From: Lates calcarifer
Lineage: Eukaryota; Chordata; Actinopteri; Centropomidae
Assembly (NCBI RefSeq): GCF_001640805.2
Contig: NC_066838.1
Coordinates: forward strand, 23,893,643 to 23,957,642
DNA: 64,000 nucleotides
Direction: 5' to 3'
Positions 10,347 to 22,479 of this stretch are shown here, one piece after another. The stretch's first letter is position 1. Each line of letters begins with the position of its first letter. The notes beneath the pieces were generated by a model. That model searched no databases, had not been told where the DNA came from, and worked only from the letters and a program-made list of their open reading frames with translations. Both the position numbers and the translations under genes were made by a program.

Positions 10347-12490
10347 AAGAGATACTCAAGTGGGAAATGACAACATATCCCCCCCAACACACACACACAA
10401 ACACACGCAGTCTTCAACCTTCCAGTGAGGTGACGCACTTCCACCAACAATCACACCTTTCCTCCTCATTTTCTTTAGCCATAGAGATAGAAATATCAGT
10501 TCCAGACTGTTGTGTTTGCTTTGGATGTTTTCCTGCAATAAACATTTGACAAACAGAGGAATTCATTTAACCCATAACGTCTGCTACCAACACCCAGCAG
10601 GTTTCCAAGGAAGCAACAGGCAGATGTGCCTTATTTTGTTCATCCTCAGTTTGCTATACAAAAGGGAAAAAAACCTAAAATAAAAAATCTCTAGAATAAC
10701 ATGAGCCATTCTGCCTTGGCAATAATACCTGTTTGCCTCTGACATGTTTGCCTCATACTAGTGAATGATGGTTATGGAGCAGTTTCAAAATAAATTTTTG
10801 TGAAGAAAATTGATTTGTCAACAGGTTATCATACCAAAAATTCAGCCCAAATACAACATATCAAATATTTCTTGTAGCCAAAAGCTTGTCGTTTTTTTGT
10901 TTAATATGTCTTGCACAAAGTGTGTATTTTGTCTGTGTGTAAACTTTGTATGCAGTTTTACATGAAAAGATTGTCCTGAGCTCACATGCTGATCATCTCA
11001 TGTGCAGTTTTCTAATTGAAGTGAAATGCACACTGCCTTAACCATATACAAATGAACTTTTGTGACACCTCCTAATATGCACTGTTTTCAATAACAGGAG
11101 GTCAATGTTATTACTTTTTTATATAATATTGAGTCATGTGAATAATGTACCATTTTATATTCGTAAAAATATATATTGCATTATATTCAGGTGATATGCC
11201 AAAGTGGCTTCACAGGGGCCTGTGATGCTACAGTGATAGCATGGGTCTACACTTTTACATGATTTCTGTGCTTGAGTTGATTTTTGTTTTCAATCTTGCA
11301 TTTAACATCATTTAAGATGTATCTGAAGTCTGGCTCATGAAGTGAGAGATTTTGTACACTCAGATTTAAAGGTGGATTTCTTGCTTTTTTTATTATTATT
11401 ATAATTTTTGTCTATTTGTATTTCTCCTAAGGTTGATTGTAACATCATCTGTGGCTGTTTCCACAGTCACAACAGAAAATATCCAAAGCTTAAACTGTGT
11501 GTATTGTTTTGTGTATAGTTGAATTTTGAGTCTGCCTGTAATGACAATCAGTATACTCAAAGCTAAATGCCTGCCTATGCAGAGGCTTCATGCTTGCCAA
11601 TGTAAAGAGCAAACATTTTATTTTCTCTAACTGCCTTCATGCTGTAAGCACAATAGGGAGATACAGTATGGATTACTGATGTGCTAATACAGCTTGCTTT
11701 GTTGAAAAAAAAAAGCAGTAGTTTAAAAACATATTTTTGTAATATTGCGATATTTCACTGAGTGAATTGGAAAACCTTTAAAAGTGCCAAGTGCCATTTA
11801 TATGATTGTAAAGACAAAAATATTGCTGGTGATGTAAAGTGGTAAAAACACATAATAGAATTAAAAAGACTGAATCTCTGTTTCATATTTGATATGGGCC
11901 TATTTGATAATAAGATTTTTTTTTTCTAATATTAGTAAAGCTGATTTTGATCTATTAATGACATTTCTCAATGAGCCAGTACAGCACAAGTGCATTTGAC
12001 ATTTCTTGAATGTAATCTATATTAAATAGTTTTTCCCCTTTTCTGTAAATATTAAATGCAAAGTGTGATTGTCCATGTGTTACGATTCAGTTTGAGTCGA
12101 CTAAAATACAGTTTGTCTGTCATGTATCTTTTATCTGTTTATAATTTACACAATGATTTAGTTATCATTATATCTTTCATCTGTTTTGTTACAATGTAAA
12201 ACTTTTTTTTCTGAAGGGAATTATAATACATTACCTAAAACTTGTTAAGGTATCCCTTAATAGGTTATATTTTGTTTATGCATTTGTTATTATTAATATT
12301 ATTTTACAGTCCTTAAAGAAATCTTTGGTAATGAAAGGGTTATTAATACTGTCTTATTTTATTTTCTGTGTTGATAATTGTCTTGTCTGTGTTTCATTTT
12401 GAGTCTTCTAGACTTTGTGCCTCCTTAAAAAGTCTCTGTTTCATGCTATTTTTGTATCCTTAAAAGTAGCAATAAATAATATCCATATAA
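10347..12490 (+). other. nfatc2: nfatc2 3' untranslated region
   Basis: About 2.1 kb of AT-rich DNA follows the stop codon and contains no open frame. Candidate poly(A) signals AATAAA lie at 10538-10543, 10789-10794 and 12471-12476. The last is followed by a GT-rich stretch (tgattgtccttgttttt), so cleavage near 12490 is the best guess for the long form. A Pumilio-type motif TGTAAATA lies at 12044-12051. The end is inferred, not observed. Confidence 0.65.
12471..12476 (+). terminator. nfatc2: Probable distal poly(A) signal of nfatc2
   Basis: This is a canonical AATAAA (AATAAATAAT context) with a GT/T-rich downstream element from about 12495. It is the last such pairing before the gene desert. 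The proximal hexamers at 10538 and 10789 could give shorter mRNAs. Confidence 0.55.
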
Positions 12491-13209
12491 GTCATGATTG
12501 TCCTTGTTTTTAATTTACCAACTTCATCACCAACACATTACTCGTCCTGCTGAGTTAGTACTGTCAGTGTGTGCATTAGAGACAGATAAAGGTGTCTCTT
12601 CACCCTCTGTGGTGCCTATTATGAGAGGAAAATTGAAAATTAGTAGACTCATAGCAGACAGTGACTCATCAAATGCTCCCCTCGTGCCCTGAGCCAGGAA
12701 AAGAGACACCCTTGGGAGACCCAACATGTTTGTTTAGAATTTATGCAGCATAAAAATATTCAGAATTTAAAGTCGGACCTGGTAAAACTGTACTGTTTAC
12801 ATAGGCACACGTGATCGTGGTCAGTGGACACACAGTTTCAAACTCGAATCCTCCCTCAAATAACAAATAACAACAAGAAAGGGGACTCACATGCCCGGAG
12901 GCTGTAGTTGCCATGGAGACAGCTTGTTTGGTGCTTGGTCCGTGAGTTGGGGAGGGCTCTGTGAATGAACCTTGTGTTCAGGAAGTCTCTAGTTATGACA
13001 TCACCATGGGTGAAAAAGCAGCACGTGGGCCTCTCTGCATGAGCCGTCTCCAGCCCACTGATACAGATATGCCATGATGACTCATGCGGCCTTTAGCACT
13101 GGATGGTGTAATGAGTTCGGACCGCATACAGATCTGCTGTGTGAAATCAAACAAGAATGAAATACATGATGAGCTTGGCATTTCATTCAGCTCACTTTTG
13201 TGTTTTTTC

Positions 13210-13224
13210 AAAAAAAAAAAAAAA
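13210..13224 (+). repeat. Poly(A) tract
   Basis: A run of about 15 A after gttttttc. No retroposed gene is seen upstream of it. Confidence 0.8.
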
Positions 13225-14105
13225 GAGGACTGATCTCATCCTCACACAAAGGGCATCAAGCTTAAGTGGCCACATTAGCATTGCCTGAACTGTGAATTAA
13301 ATCCCACACATACATCCAGATTTAAAATAAATATGTTCAAACTGACTGGCTGGGTTACTTTATGTAACAAGGTTTTATACCACCACTCAAGCATCTTGAT
13401 ATGGTGTTAAAAGAGGAAAAAAACACATGAAAAAGTGACAGGCTTGGCTGCAGAGCAACAGTATAAGGGGCTGTTTGTGTGGAATAAAGATGACATTGTC
13501 CATTTGCAGACACTCCTGAAAACTCAACATCATTTTCTCAGAGACATGAGTCAGTTTCCTGGGCTTCAGGTGTATAAATGCTCCTGCACAGATGGATGAA
13601 ATTTGCATAAAGGCAATGATTAAATGTGTCTCCGTTTTATAGATGAATGGTGTTACTGTTGATCTGCAGTCTTCCTCTCATTTAAAAAATATGCAACCAG
13701 TTTTGTGTTCATTTAGTGGAGCTGAAAGTTTTTCTCACAATTTTAATTCAACCCATGAGAAACACAGCTTGAGAAATCAGGGGAACCTGCAACACATAGT
13801 CTGATGTTCACTCCATACAACCTGTATATGTATATGAATGATGAAAAGCCAGACACAGAAACACTGGGTGTTCAATCACACTACTGTTTGTTCATACCCT
13901 GTGTTACAGTGACAACTAGTGCAGCAACAGGAAACTAAAAGAGGGTGGTGAGCTCTGCTGTTGTCCTGCAGAGGGAGACAAGAACTTGTGAATGTAATTC
14001 AGAAGCACAAAGAGCCGTTCAACAGCACTCCACTGGAATAAGAGTCTACCTTATAAAACACAAGTGCTCCCTCTGCGGAGTAATGGCAATACTTCAGCAC
14101 AGCGC

Positions 14106-14126
14106 TTTTTTTTTTTTTTTTTTTTT
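14106..14126 (+). repeat. Poly(T) tract
   Basis: An uninterrupted run of about 21 T. It could be the tail of a - strand retroposed element, but the neighbouring sequence is not recognisable. Confidence 0.85.
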
Positions 14127-15734
14127 ACCACTGAACTGGCAAATTCAGTCACTTCAGAATTGTAAATTAAATCTAATGAAGCACATATCAGCAGCTTACA
14201 AAAGCCTCTTTGACAAAACAGCTGCAGGCTTTATTTAGTTTTCTAAAGACATTCAAACGTTTCAAAAACTGCTGCGTGTTAAACCATTTCATAAGCTGCA
14301 ATGAAATTCTCATACTCAGTCTGGTAAAAGCAGACCTGTTATGTGTGACGTGTGGAAATAAAAATAAAAGCCTGACTTACACCGCCTCAGAGGAACAGTT
14401 TCTTTTGGATCAGGACTACGCATGAAAATTAGATAAATGAGCAGACACACAAAAATAGATTTGACAACAGCCTGTATATGACTACTGTGAGCTTCACTTG
14501 TGACAAAAAATATAATGATTTGGTTAAGAAGAACACAACATCATAGCTATATGAATAAAACTGACTTCAAGCTTCATCTCCAAATCAACTCACAACCTGT
14601 CACGACAGCAGCCACAGTTCAAATGTCTAATGATAAAATGTCCTTGTGCAGAACACACTTTCCCTTTTGCATTTCACAGAGCCAAAACAGAAGTGTAGAG
14701 AGCCAAACAAACTGTCCATACTGCCATAATAATTTATTATTATCTAAAATCTCACTCTTGCTGGTGAGCGGTGACATCAGCTCTGAAGTGGCTCCTGATG
14801 CTTATTAAATCAGAGGAAACAACAGGCTCCAGTGGTAAATACAGCTGCCACCCACCTACAACAACACAAGTAACACACTGCTCCATAGTTCATTTCTATA
14901 GTTCCCTCCACTGGCACTGGTGTCAGAGTTCCTGTGTTTATGTAATGCTTCCTTCTCACTGCAGTCCACTCCTGACAGGGGAGTAATTGGGAGGGTATTC
15001 ATACAAAATCTCTAGTTTTATATTAAAGCAAGTAGATGAGATCTCATCTGTTTGTAAGGTGCAGGTGAATATTGGAATTTGCTGCCTTGGCAGATTTTTT
15101 GCATTTAGAGTTCTGCAGGGTGATGTTTTATTATAGTGATGGTAAAACACTCAGTTATCATAAATCTCCCTTCTCTGAATTATTTGGTGTTTCTTTTTGT
15201 TTTGCAGCACAGAGTTCCCCTGAACACGCCTCGTATTGTTGCTTCACTTTGTACTGTAATTTCCTGTGTTTCCCACAATGACTTTCAGCAACCACTAAGT
15301 GGGTGTCAACTTCTTGCTTTGAATCAAAGGTGGGTGTATGTGTGGGTGCAGCATGGTAGTATAGTTTGTGAACATTGTGCTATATGTATGATGGTGGCCT
15401 TACCCCTATAGAACACTGTATGCTCAAAACATGCAGTCTAACAGCACAGCATGGAGGTTAAAGTTGATTTCCCCGATGACTAAAAGTATCAAATGTCACT
15501 GTAGCTGTGAGTAGGTGTAATGACTTGCACTTCATCTACCAAACAACAAAATAATTCAAGAAATGTACATTAATTAAGCCCATTTGTTAAAGTGCAGGGT
15601 GCAATTTCCTGTAACGATCCTGTGACTTTATCACGTCCTAACCGAATATTATCATTTTTACAAATCTGCTAAGTCACTGAACGTCACTGAAGAGTGTCAC
15701 AAGGTCAGTTGGGGATTCAACATACACTTCAGGA

Positions 15735-15916
15735 CAGCAGCTGTGGTTCAGGAGTTGGAGTGAGTTGTCCACAACCGGGAGGTCGGTGGTTTGATGCCCG
15801 GCTCTTCCAGTCCTCGGGTTAGATGCTCAACCCCAAATTGCTCTTGGTGGCTGATCCATCGGAGTGTGTGTGAGTGAGATGTAAAGCACTTTAAGTGGTG
15901 CAGTCCATTTACCATT
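15735..15916 (+). repeat. tRNA-derived SINE-like element
   Basis: The segment starts with a degraded tRNA-like head. 'gtggttcaggagttggag' resembles an A box and 'ggtggtttgatgcccg' resembles a B box (GGTTCGANNCC with one change). It then runs through blocks typical of a widespread fish element: 'gctcttccagtcc', 'caaccccaaattgctc', 'gtgtgtgtgagtgagat', 'gtaaagcactttaagtgg' and 'gcagtccatttacca'. Family class is from memory. Confidence 0.6.
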
Positions 15917-18130
15917 CTGCAGAAATTGTTGTGGGAGGGGTGAGTGCGACGTCTCAGCCATATAATAACTAATTTAATTCCCCTTCACTGATTTTTTTTT
16001 ATCCATTTTCATGTTAAAAGTCCTCAAATCACACTGGAGCATAATGACACAGTGCTATGGCCAGTGCAGCTGTAAATCTATTGTATCTCAGTGGTTATCT
16101 GAAGCCAGTGTTATATTCTGTTTGTTTACAACTCTACAGTTTGTTTCTAGTTATCATCAAAGCAGCAGCACATTAATGGCGTGAAGGCATTTGCTCATGA
16201 TAGAGTGTTTTTACAATCTTCTAATTGTTGACATAGAGAGACTGTTTCCAGTGTCACAACATGAAGTGCTGCCAGTAAGTCAAATCACATGGAACTCTGT
16301 CCTGATAATGGCGTCTCATGTTTCATATGCACTCAGCTGCAGGAGCGTCTCAGAGGAGAATGAAAGTGGCATCAGTGGTTTCATCTCAGAAATAAAACCA
16401 TTTACAAACTACTTTCTTTCCATCCGCAGACCAACAATGTTGCATATCTCTCTCTGCATCAAACACACTCACCGCACATCGGCAACACACAAACACAGGC
16501 ATATTTCAAATTTAAAGAGAAACTGCACGTGAACTGTAGATAATTTGTGACTTTGTTTTTTTGTTAGCTCCACCAAATAAAAGTTTTATGACAATGTAAA
16601 GTCCTTAATTTTAAATTCCTCTCATATTCAAATTCATGGGGTAAATTTTCAGTATTTATTTGTTTAACGTCTTTGTAATCTTGAATCTGTCACACTTCAA
16701 CCCTTTCTCATTATGAATCTACTGCTCATGTTAGCTTTCTCTGAGTGTCCATATTGTCTTTGAGAATGAAAAAAAAATCCATCTGTCAAGTTGAGAACAG
16801 ACACCAAAGGCCTCCTGTTCCTTCATCGCACTTATACATTGAGTCCAAGACCTAATTTACATCCAGCAGAGACTGTATCTAATCGTATGAGTCTGAGTCC
16901 AAATGGTGTGAGTGGCCTTGAACATGAGGAACTAGAACATTTTAATGACAGTCAGAAACCCTGAGTTTGGAAAGAAATCAAATAGCTTGTGGTTAGTTCT
17001 AATGAGAGTTTAGACGTCACATTTACACTTAATGACTCACATTTAATGACTAAATGATGATATACGCTCACTGCTCATTTTAGCTTGACCAACCAGCATT
17101 TTAATATTATGCAAAGTCATTTTGAAAGGTTTAATGAGCCCAGTGGTTACAGAAATGTTTTATGTATTATTATATACTTCCACACTGAAGACAGACAGAA
17201 TCCAAAGGGAGAAAGCAAAAATTGAAATGCATTGTTCATTGATAAAGATATATTTTTTTTGTAAATACCAACCAGCCAGCCTGAAGAAAGACCATTGTTA
17301 TGCCAGTAACACATTGCTAATAATAACCATTATCACAGAGACACATCACAGAAACTAAGGACCCCATTAAATGGCACACAGCAGAGCAGATAGAGGAAGG
17401 CCTGCACAGATTGCACTGAGAGGGGAGCTGTTATTTTGCACAGCTATAATCAAAGCCATAGTGATCAACAGACCTGCTGAGTTATAAGCTGACATGTCCT
17501 TAACACTGACAGCAGACGTTGACTTCTCACACTTCAAGTAGACTTACAGACAGAGAGGCGGAACAGAAGGAAAGGAAGAGGAGGAGTGAGTGGGAAAAAG
17601 ATACTTCTGGCATATCTATATGTTTTTTTTGTTTTTGTTTTTTGTTTTTTTCCGCCTGTAATTCAAGTTTTTTTTCCCCTTTAATCACTACGTGTTTCTG
17701 TGAAGGCTAATCACAAAAACAAAGAGGCTCTAAATAATGCTGAAAACAAGAAGAAAGCAGGAATCAGCTTTACTGAATTAATGAGCCCTGACTAATTGGG
17801 TGTTCAGCTAATCTAAGCCCTTTGACAAACAGGTCATATTCAGCATTGAGCCTAAAGGGAGCGGTTAATCCTCAGTCTAATTAGAGATCAGTTCTGAGGT
17901 GTAAAATATTTGCAGTGGAAAGCACACACCTTTGCATTTACATATCACTGAAATGACATGGCAGCAATGACAGGTCAGTGAACATCTGACAGAGCTAATG
18001 TCCATATTGTTGTCATATAGACGGAAAAAGCCTTGGTTTCCCCTTTGTCATAAATGCATATGAACTGTATGCATATCACAACATACACTCTCCAACTCAT
18101 CTCTCAACTCCGTCACATAGCAACAATGTG

Positions 18131-18144
18131 GTATCCATAGAAAC
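18131..18144 (+). promoter_or_regulatory. X-box (RFX) consensus match
   Basis: GTATCCATAGAAAC fits the X-box consensus GTHNYYATRRNAAC at every position. It is one of a set of RFX-like motifs in the window (see findings). Occupancy is not known. Confidence 0.35.
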
Positions 18145-18930
18145 TGAATTAAACTTAAAACAAAGGATATTTTTATCTTATCTTCTGCGACAAGAATTCT
18201 CTAAATAGGAATGGATATTTTTGCAAAGCTAATTCCTTATATTTGCCTTTGCAGTCTTTGAGGAGCTGCATCATGCTCTCAGAGATATTCTATTTTAAAC
18301 ATATGACAATCATATAAAAAAAACCCAGAGAGGATTTTTCAGCTGAGGTCTGTTGTTGATACGTGTGCTCCTGCACATCTCGTGTCACCAACCACTAACT
18401 TTGTTACCATAATGTCATTTAGTGCTATATAAGCATGATTGTTAGCTGACATGTAAAGTAAAACTAAACTCCATTAAGGCAGTTCTCTGCAGGTTCATCA
18501 CTACAGTCCCTCTCACATCGTCACGCTGTTTTCACATCGACATTGGATATTTTTTTAATGACAAAAACATAGACTGTAGGACTTCCTCATCGATGTTGAC
18601 TTAATACTCAGGATTGAAAGTTCATTACTGAAAAGAAATTCACAGTAATTAAGTAGACTGACATGGGGCTGCACTCTGCACCTGGCTGTTGCTGCTTGCA
18701 GTCATTCCTTCACACAGGCACATTAATCTCCTGAGCCTGAATAAATGAAGTTCCTTTAACCCAGCTCTGATCCTTCGGGATTCAAGATACAGCTGTTTTC
18801 TCTCCCACCAGCTCCATAATTATATCCACTTTACATCCTGGGTGTACAACACTCTTGTGATTAGATGGTTGTGAAGGTCAGCAGGGCTCTGAGTCCTGGA
18901 AGCCCTTGTTCTAATCCAGTTGAAAAAGCT

Positions 18931-19010
18931 GGGGTGGCCCTGCATGGATCATGCAAATGAGGAGCAACATTTGCATAATTACATCAAAATAAAGTCTCAT
19001 AATTCAACAT
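18931..19010. promoter_or_regulatory. Candidate enhancer: inverted octamer pair plus TAATTA
   Basis: ATGCAAAT at 18951-18958 and its inverse ATTTGCAT at 18969-18976 are separated by 10 bp. The second overlaps TAATTA at 18976-18981. Octamers bind POU-family factors and TAATTA binds homeodomains. The regulatory function is inferred. Confidence 0.35.
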
Positions 19011-19679
19011 CAATCCATGTCATTCTGAACCCACCTTTATTCAGGCACTACAGAGCTCATTATGTTGCTGATGGATGACTGAGAATATCAAGAATACATT
19101 ATGCCGCATTTTGCTGGATGTGTATTTAAGTGGCTGAATGTTCAAAGCAGCTCTTCAGGTAGTTTTAGAAACACACCAGCTCTCCCCCTCTGGTCACTGA
19201 CCTGCACACCACATTGACCCATAATGCCATTTTCGAGAGGATGTACAGTACGTGTTTCTCACTTTCACAACTGCCCCCAGTGATCAGATGACAGCATTCT
19301 CAAAGGAATGAGTCCTGCTGCTCTGCGAAGCCAAAGGTCATCAGCTGCTCTCCGTCAGCAGGATGAGAATCTTAAAAGCTGGCCGCACAGTTGGAGTTCT
19401 CACTTTCCTGTGTAAAGCAGTTTCTTCACAAGAAAGTAATTTATCCTGAGAAACAGTGAATGAAAACTGGTCAGAAGCAGCTTTAACGTCTGAAGCTTCC
19501 TAAAGATTTCTTAGGTTCACAGATATTTAAAATCCAAGATTAGATGAATCAGAAATGATGTTTTATTGCTCATATTCTGGTGATGATTTTCTACTTTGTG
19601 AATGTAAAATAAGGTCTTGTGTGACTTCTATTCTGATAATGCACTCTAACTAAGCATGACATGTTTAACATCTAGAAAA

Positions 19680-20045
19680 CATTACATTTCTGCAAGTCCT
19701 ATTGTCATGATCTGCCCCTGTGAGACCCCCTGGACTTTGTGTTATTTCCTGTTTTATTGTGAAATTACGTCCTTGTTGTGTCCAGTTTTGCTTCCTGTCT
19801 TTGTGTGTATTTCATCCCCCTCACCTGTTCCCACTTCCCCCAGTCAGCCTTACAGTCACATGACCTCTCCCCACCTGAGCCTCATTCCATAATCAACCTG
19901 GACTGTATATAAACCACTGCCCATCCATCTGCTCCTTGTGTTCCTGATTCCTGCTGTGTCACTCATCTGCTTGTAAGCTTGCTCTTTTTGTTATTAAATT
20001 ATCATTATCACACTTTCTACCTTAATGTGTTCTGGGTTCGGGACC
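19680..20045 (+). mobile_element. Possible solo LTR or related promoter-bearing repeat
   Basis: The segment from 'ttgtcatgatctgcccctg' to 'tgttctgggttcgggacc' is C/T-rich and unlike its flanks. It has a TATA box (ctgtatataaac, about 19905-19916) followed some 80 bp later by a poly(A)-type signal (ttattaaattatc, about 19990). TATA box then poly(A) signal within a few hundred bases is the layout of an LTR. Similar C/T-rich dispersed units occur in fish genomes. No internal coding region or second LTR is seen. Confidence 0.4.
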
Positions 20046-22452
20046 TGAAATCCTGAACCTTGTCTCCTCCAGATTATCTATATATGCCTAAACTGCAACA
20101 ACAAAAGAGATGGAGTTACTCTTATTCAGAGATTCAGGCTGAGAGTTTTCTTTGTGTCGCAGCAAACTGACAAAACAAAATGTATGTTGTGAGAGAATGT
20201 GACCTTAGTGTCAGAGAACACATAGGTATCATGCAAAAAACATGAAATATATTGTATCAGCACTAAATGTTGCAACTGTTTGGGACAGTTACATATTATG
20301 AATTTGGATTTAAGACCAAGACAGTGGATGTAATTATTAAAATAAAGGCATTAAGAAGAAGAAACGTGTGTTTACTACTGCTGTAAAACATGCTTCTGTA
20401 CATTTCAGAGAGCCTAAAGATATCTGACCAACTAACTGTCAAACAAGGGGTGTATCAAAATATAGAAATGTTGCATCAGGAATCTTCTTACTGAGAAGGA
20501 ACAATACTACCCAATGACCCATGTCTAATTAGCCAAATGCCATACACCTGTGACAGCTGGGTCTTCTGAGAGCAGAAAAAAATGGAAAAGCAAACAGAGT
20601 CTTCATTGTGAGTAGCAGCATATTAGAATTTGTCGATGCCCATCTCAGGGTTAAAGCTCCAAAAGGGTTAGTACTTTTTACATTCTGAGAGAGAAAAGGG
20701 CTTGTGGCAACGTTTTGATGTGAAATGTGACGACAGTGGGAGTTTTAGCATCTTTTTCTTGTTTTGCACTTGTTTTCCTTCACTGAAGCAAGCGCACTAA
20801 TGGACCTTTTATATGGCAGATATTTTGACATTTGAAATAAAAAGACATAACATTATTAATCCTATTACCTCTGTCGGCTCTGGTACTGTGTACTCTTAAT
20901 GTTATCAGTTCTACCTGGGCTTTTTGTGCAGTGACAAGTCACAATGTATGTGAAGAACATTTAAAATGGTGGCATACTGTGACAGAACCAGAGAACATTG
21001 GATTTAATTTGCAGCATCTTTGTTACACTGTATCAAACTGAATTGCCAGAATTTTATGCTTAAATCATTTTCATTCCATTTGATTTTCAGTTGAAATGAA
21101 GCCTGGGATTCTTCATAATAAACTGATTAGATATTTAAATCATTTTCTAACTGTCCCGATGGTCTGATATTTTCCATTTAAGGAGGCATCAGCAGAGAGC
21201 TTAGTTTGTGTAGAAAGAGGGATTACAATATGGAAGAGTTTTGCCAACTGCTTGACATCCAAAACTCGCTGATTATCATCATTATCTCTAACAGAGCCCT
21301 GTAATTCCAGGTGCCAACATTTCCTCATGATACAACCAAAATGTAAGACTGTTTCTTGAGAAACCACAGTTGCCTGAATAGTAGCTGTAGGTCTGAAATC
21401 TCAGTCTGTATATCAGTGTGCTAATGGTATTGTGTGCTATACCAGCAATGTAAGTGCTGAGATTAGCCTGCTCAGGGAATTAAGGGTGAAGTCATGTAGG
21501 TCAGACTGAACATACAGTCTCTAGAGAGGGCACCAGAAGGAAAGTACACATTTTGTCCATGGCAACAGCTCAACTAATAACACAGCTACAAACACAGAAA
21601 TCATTATTCTGCTGCAGCAGCATCGTCTTGACCAAAACGTATCCTAGGCGAAGCTATTTTTGGTATGAAGTCATATGAATGCTTGACATATGAACATGTG
21701 ATACTGAGGCCCCAGATACTGAAGATATGGTATCACCATGCCAGCTGTGTTTTCTTGTTTAATGTGAGGTAATATAATTGTGATATAACTGCTGCAGCTC
21801 TCCATGCTGCATTAAGACATATTCCCATGTTGTCTTGTTGGCCAAAAGGCAAGAGTAATGAATGCTGGACAATATATTTAAATTGTGCATTATTCTGCTA
21901 GTGAGAAGATGAAACACACAGAATGGGGTTATATTATAATCACAGTCTCTGTTCATTAAACACATGAAGCACTAATTATTTCCCAACACATGATGATGTT
22001 CTGTTGTTCTCACTGAATGTTGTGCTTCAGCAGTTTCTGCACAGGAACTTCTTTTTCTTGTTTGTGTCGGCTCACAGCTGCTCTGCACTGACGTCATCAT
22101 TACTGTCAAAATGGCGACCACTGGGCTCTTCATCCTGAGGCTGAGGGGCCAAATCATTTTGAACTGCACATGCATGTAATCAGAGCCCCCTTAAATCTAT
22201 AATCCACTACTCAACCAGAGGTCCCCTGAGTGACACATAAGGGTGTGTTCTGATCTGACACAATCAGCAGGTTTGTCTGCACCTTCGACCTTTCGACAGA
22301 CAAATCCAGTCAGAATTAGTTTCAGCACCTCACTATTTTTTGCTATATTGATTTAGCAAGTTATGGTAAATCTAGAAAGATGAGAAGATTGATACCAGGT
22401 TTGTGCTTGTATGGTGAATATCTGAAGATCTGTGGCTTTTCAGGCGGTTGTA

Positions 22453-22479
22453 TGTCAGTCACAGTGACTGTGACTGACA
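22453..22479. repeat. 27-bp perfect inverted repeat
   Basis: The arms are 13 bp (TGTCAGTCACAGT and its exact reverse complement) around a single central G at 22466. It is not inside any element I recognise. Confidence 0.85.

Noticed and set aside
15735..15810. Possible tRNA gene because of A-box and B-box-like sequence
   Set aside because: It cannot be folded into a full cloverleaf by eye and continues into SINE-type sequence, so it was called a tRNA-derived repeat.
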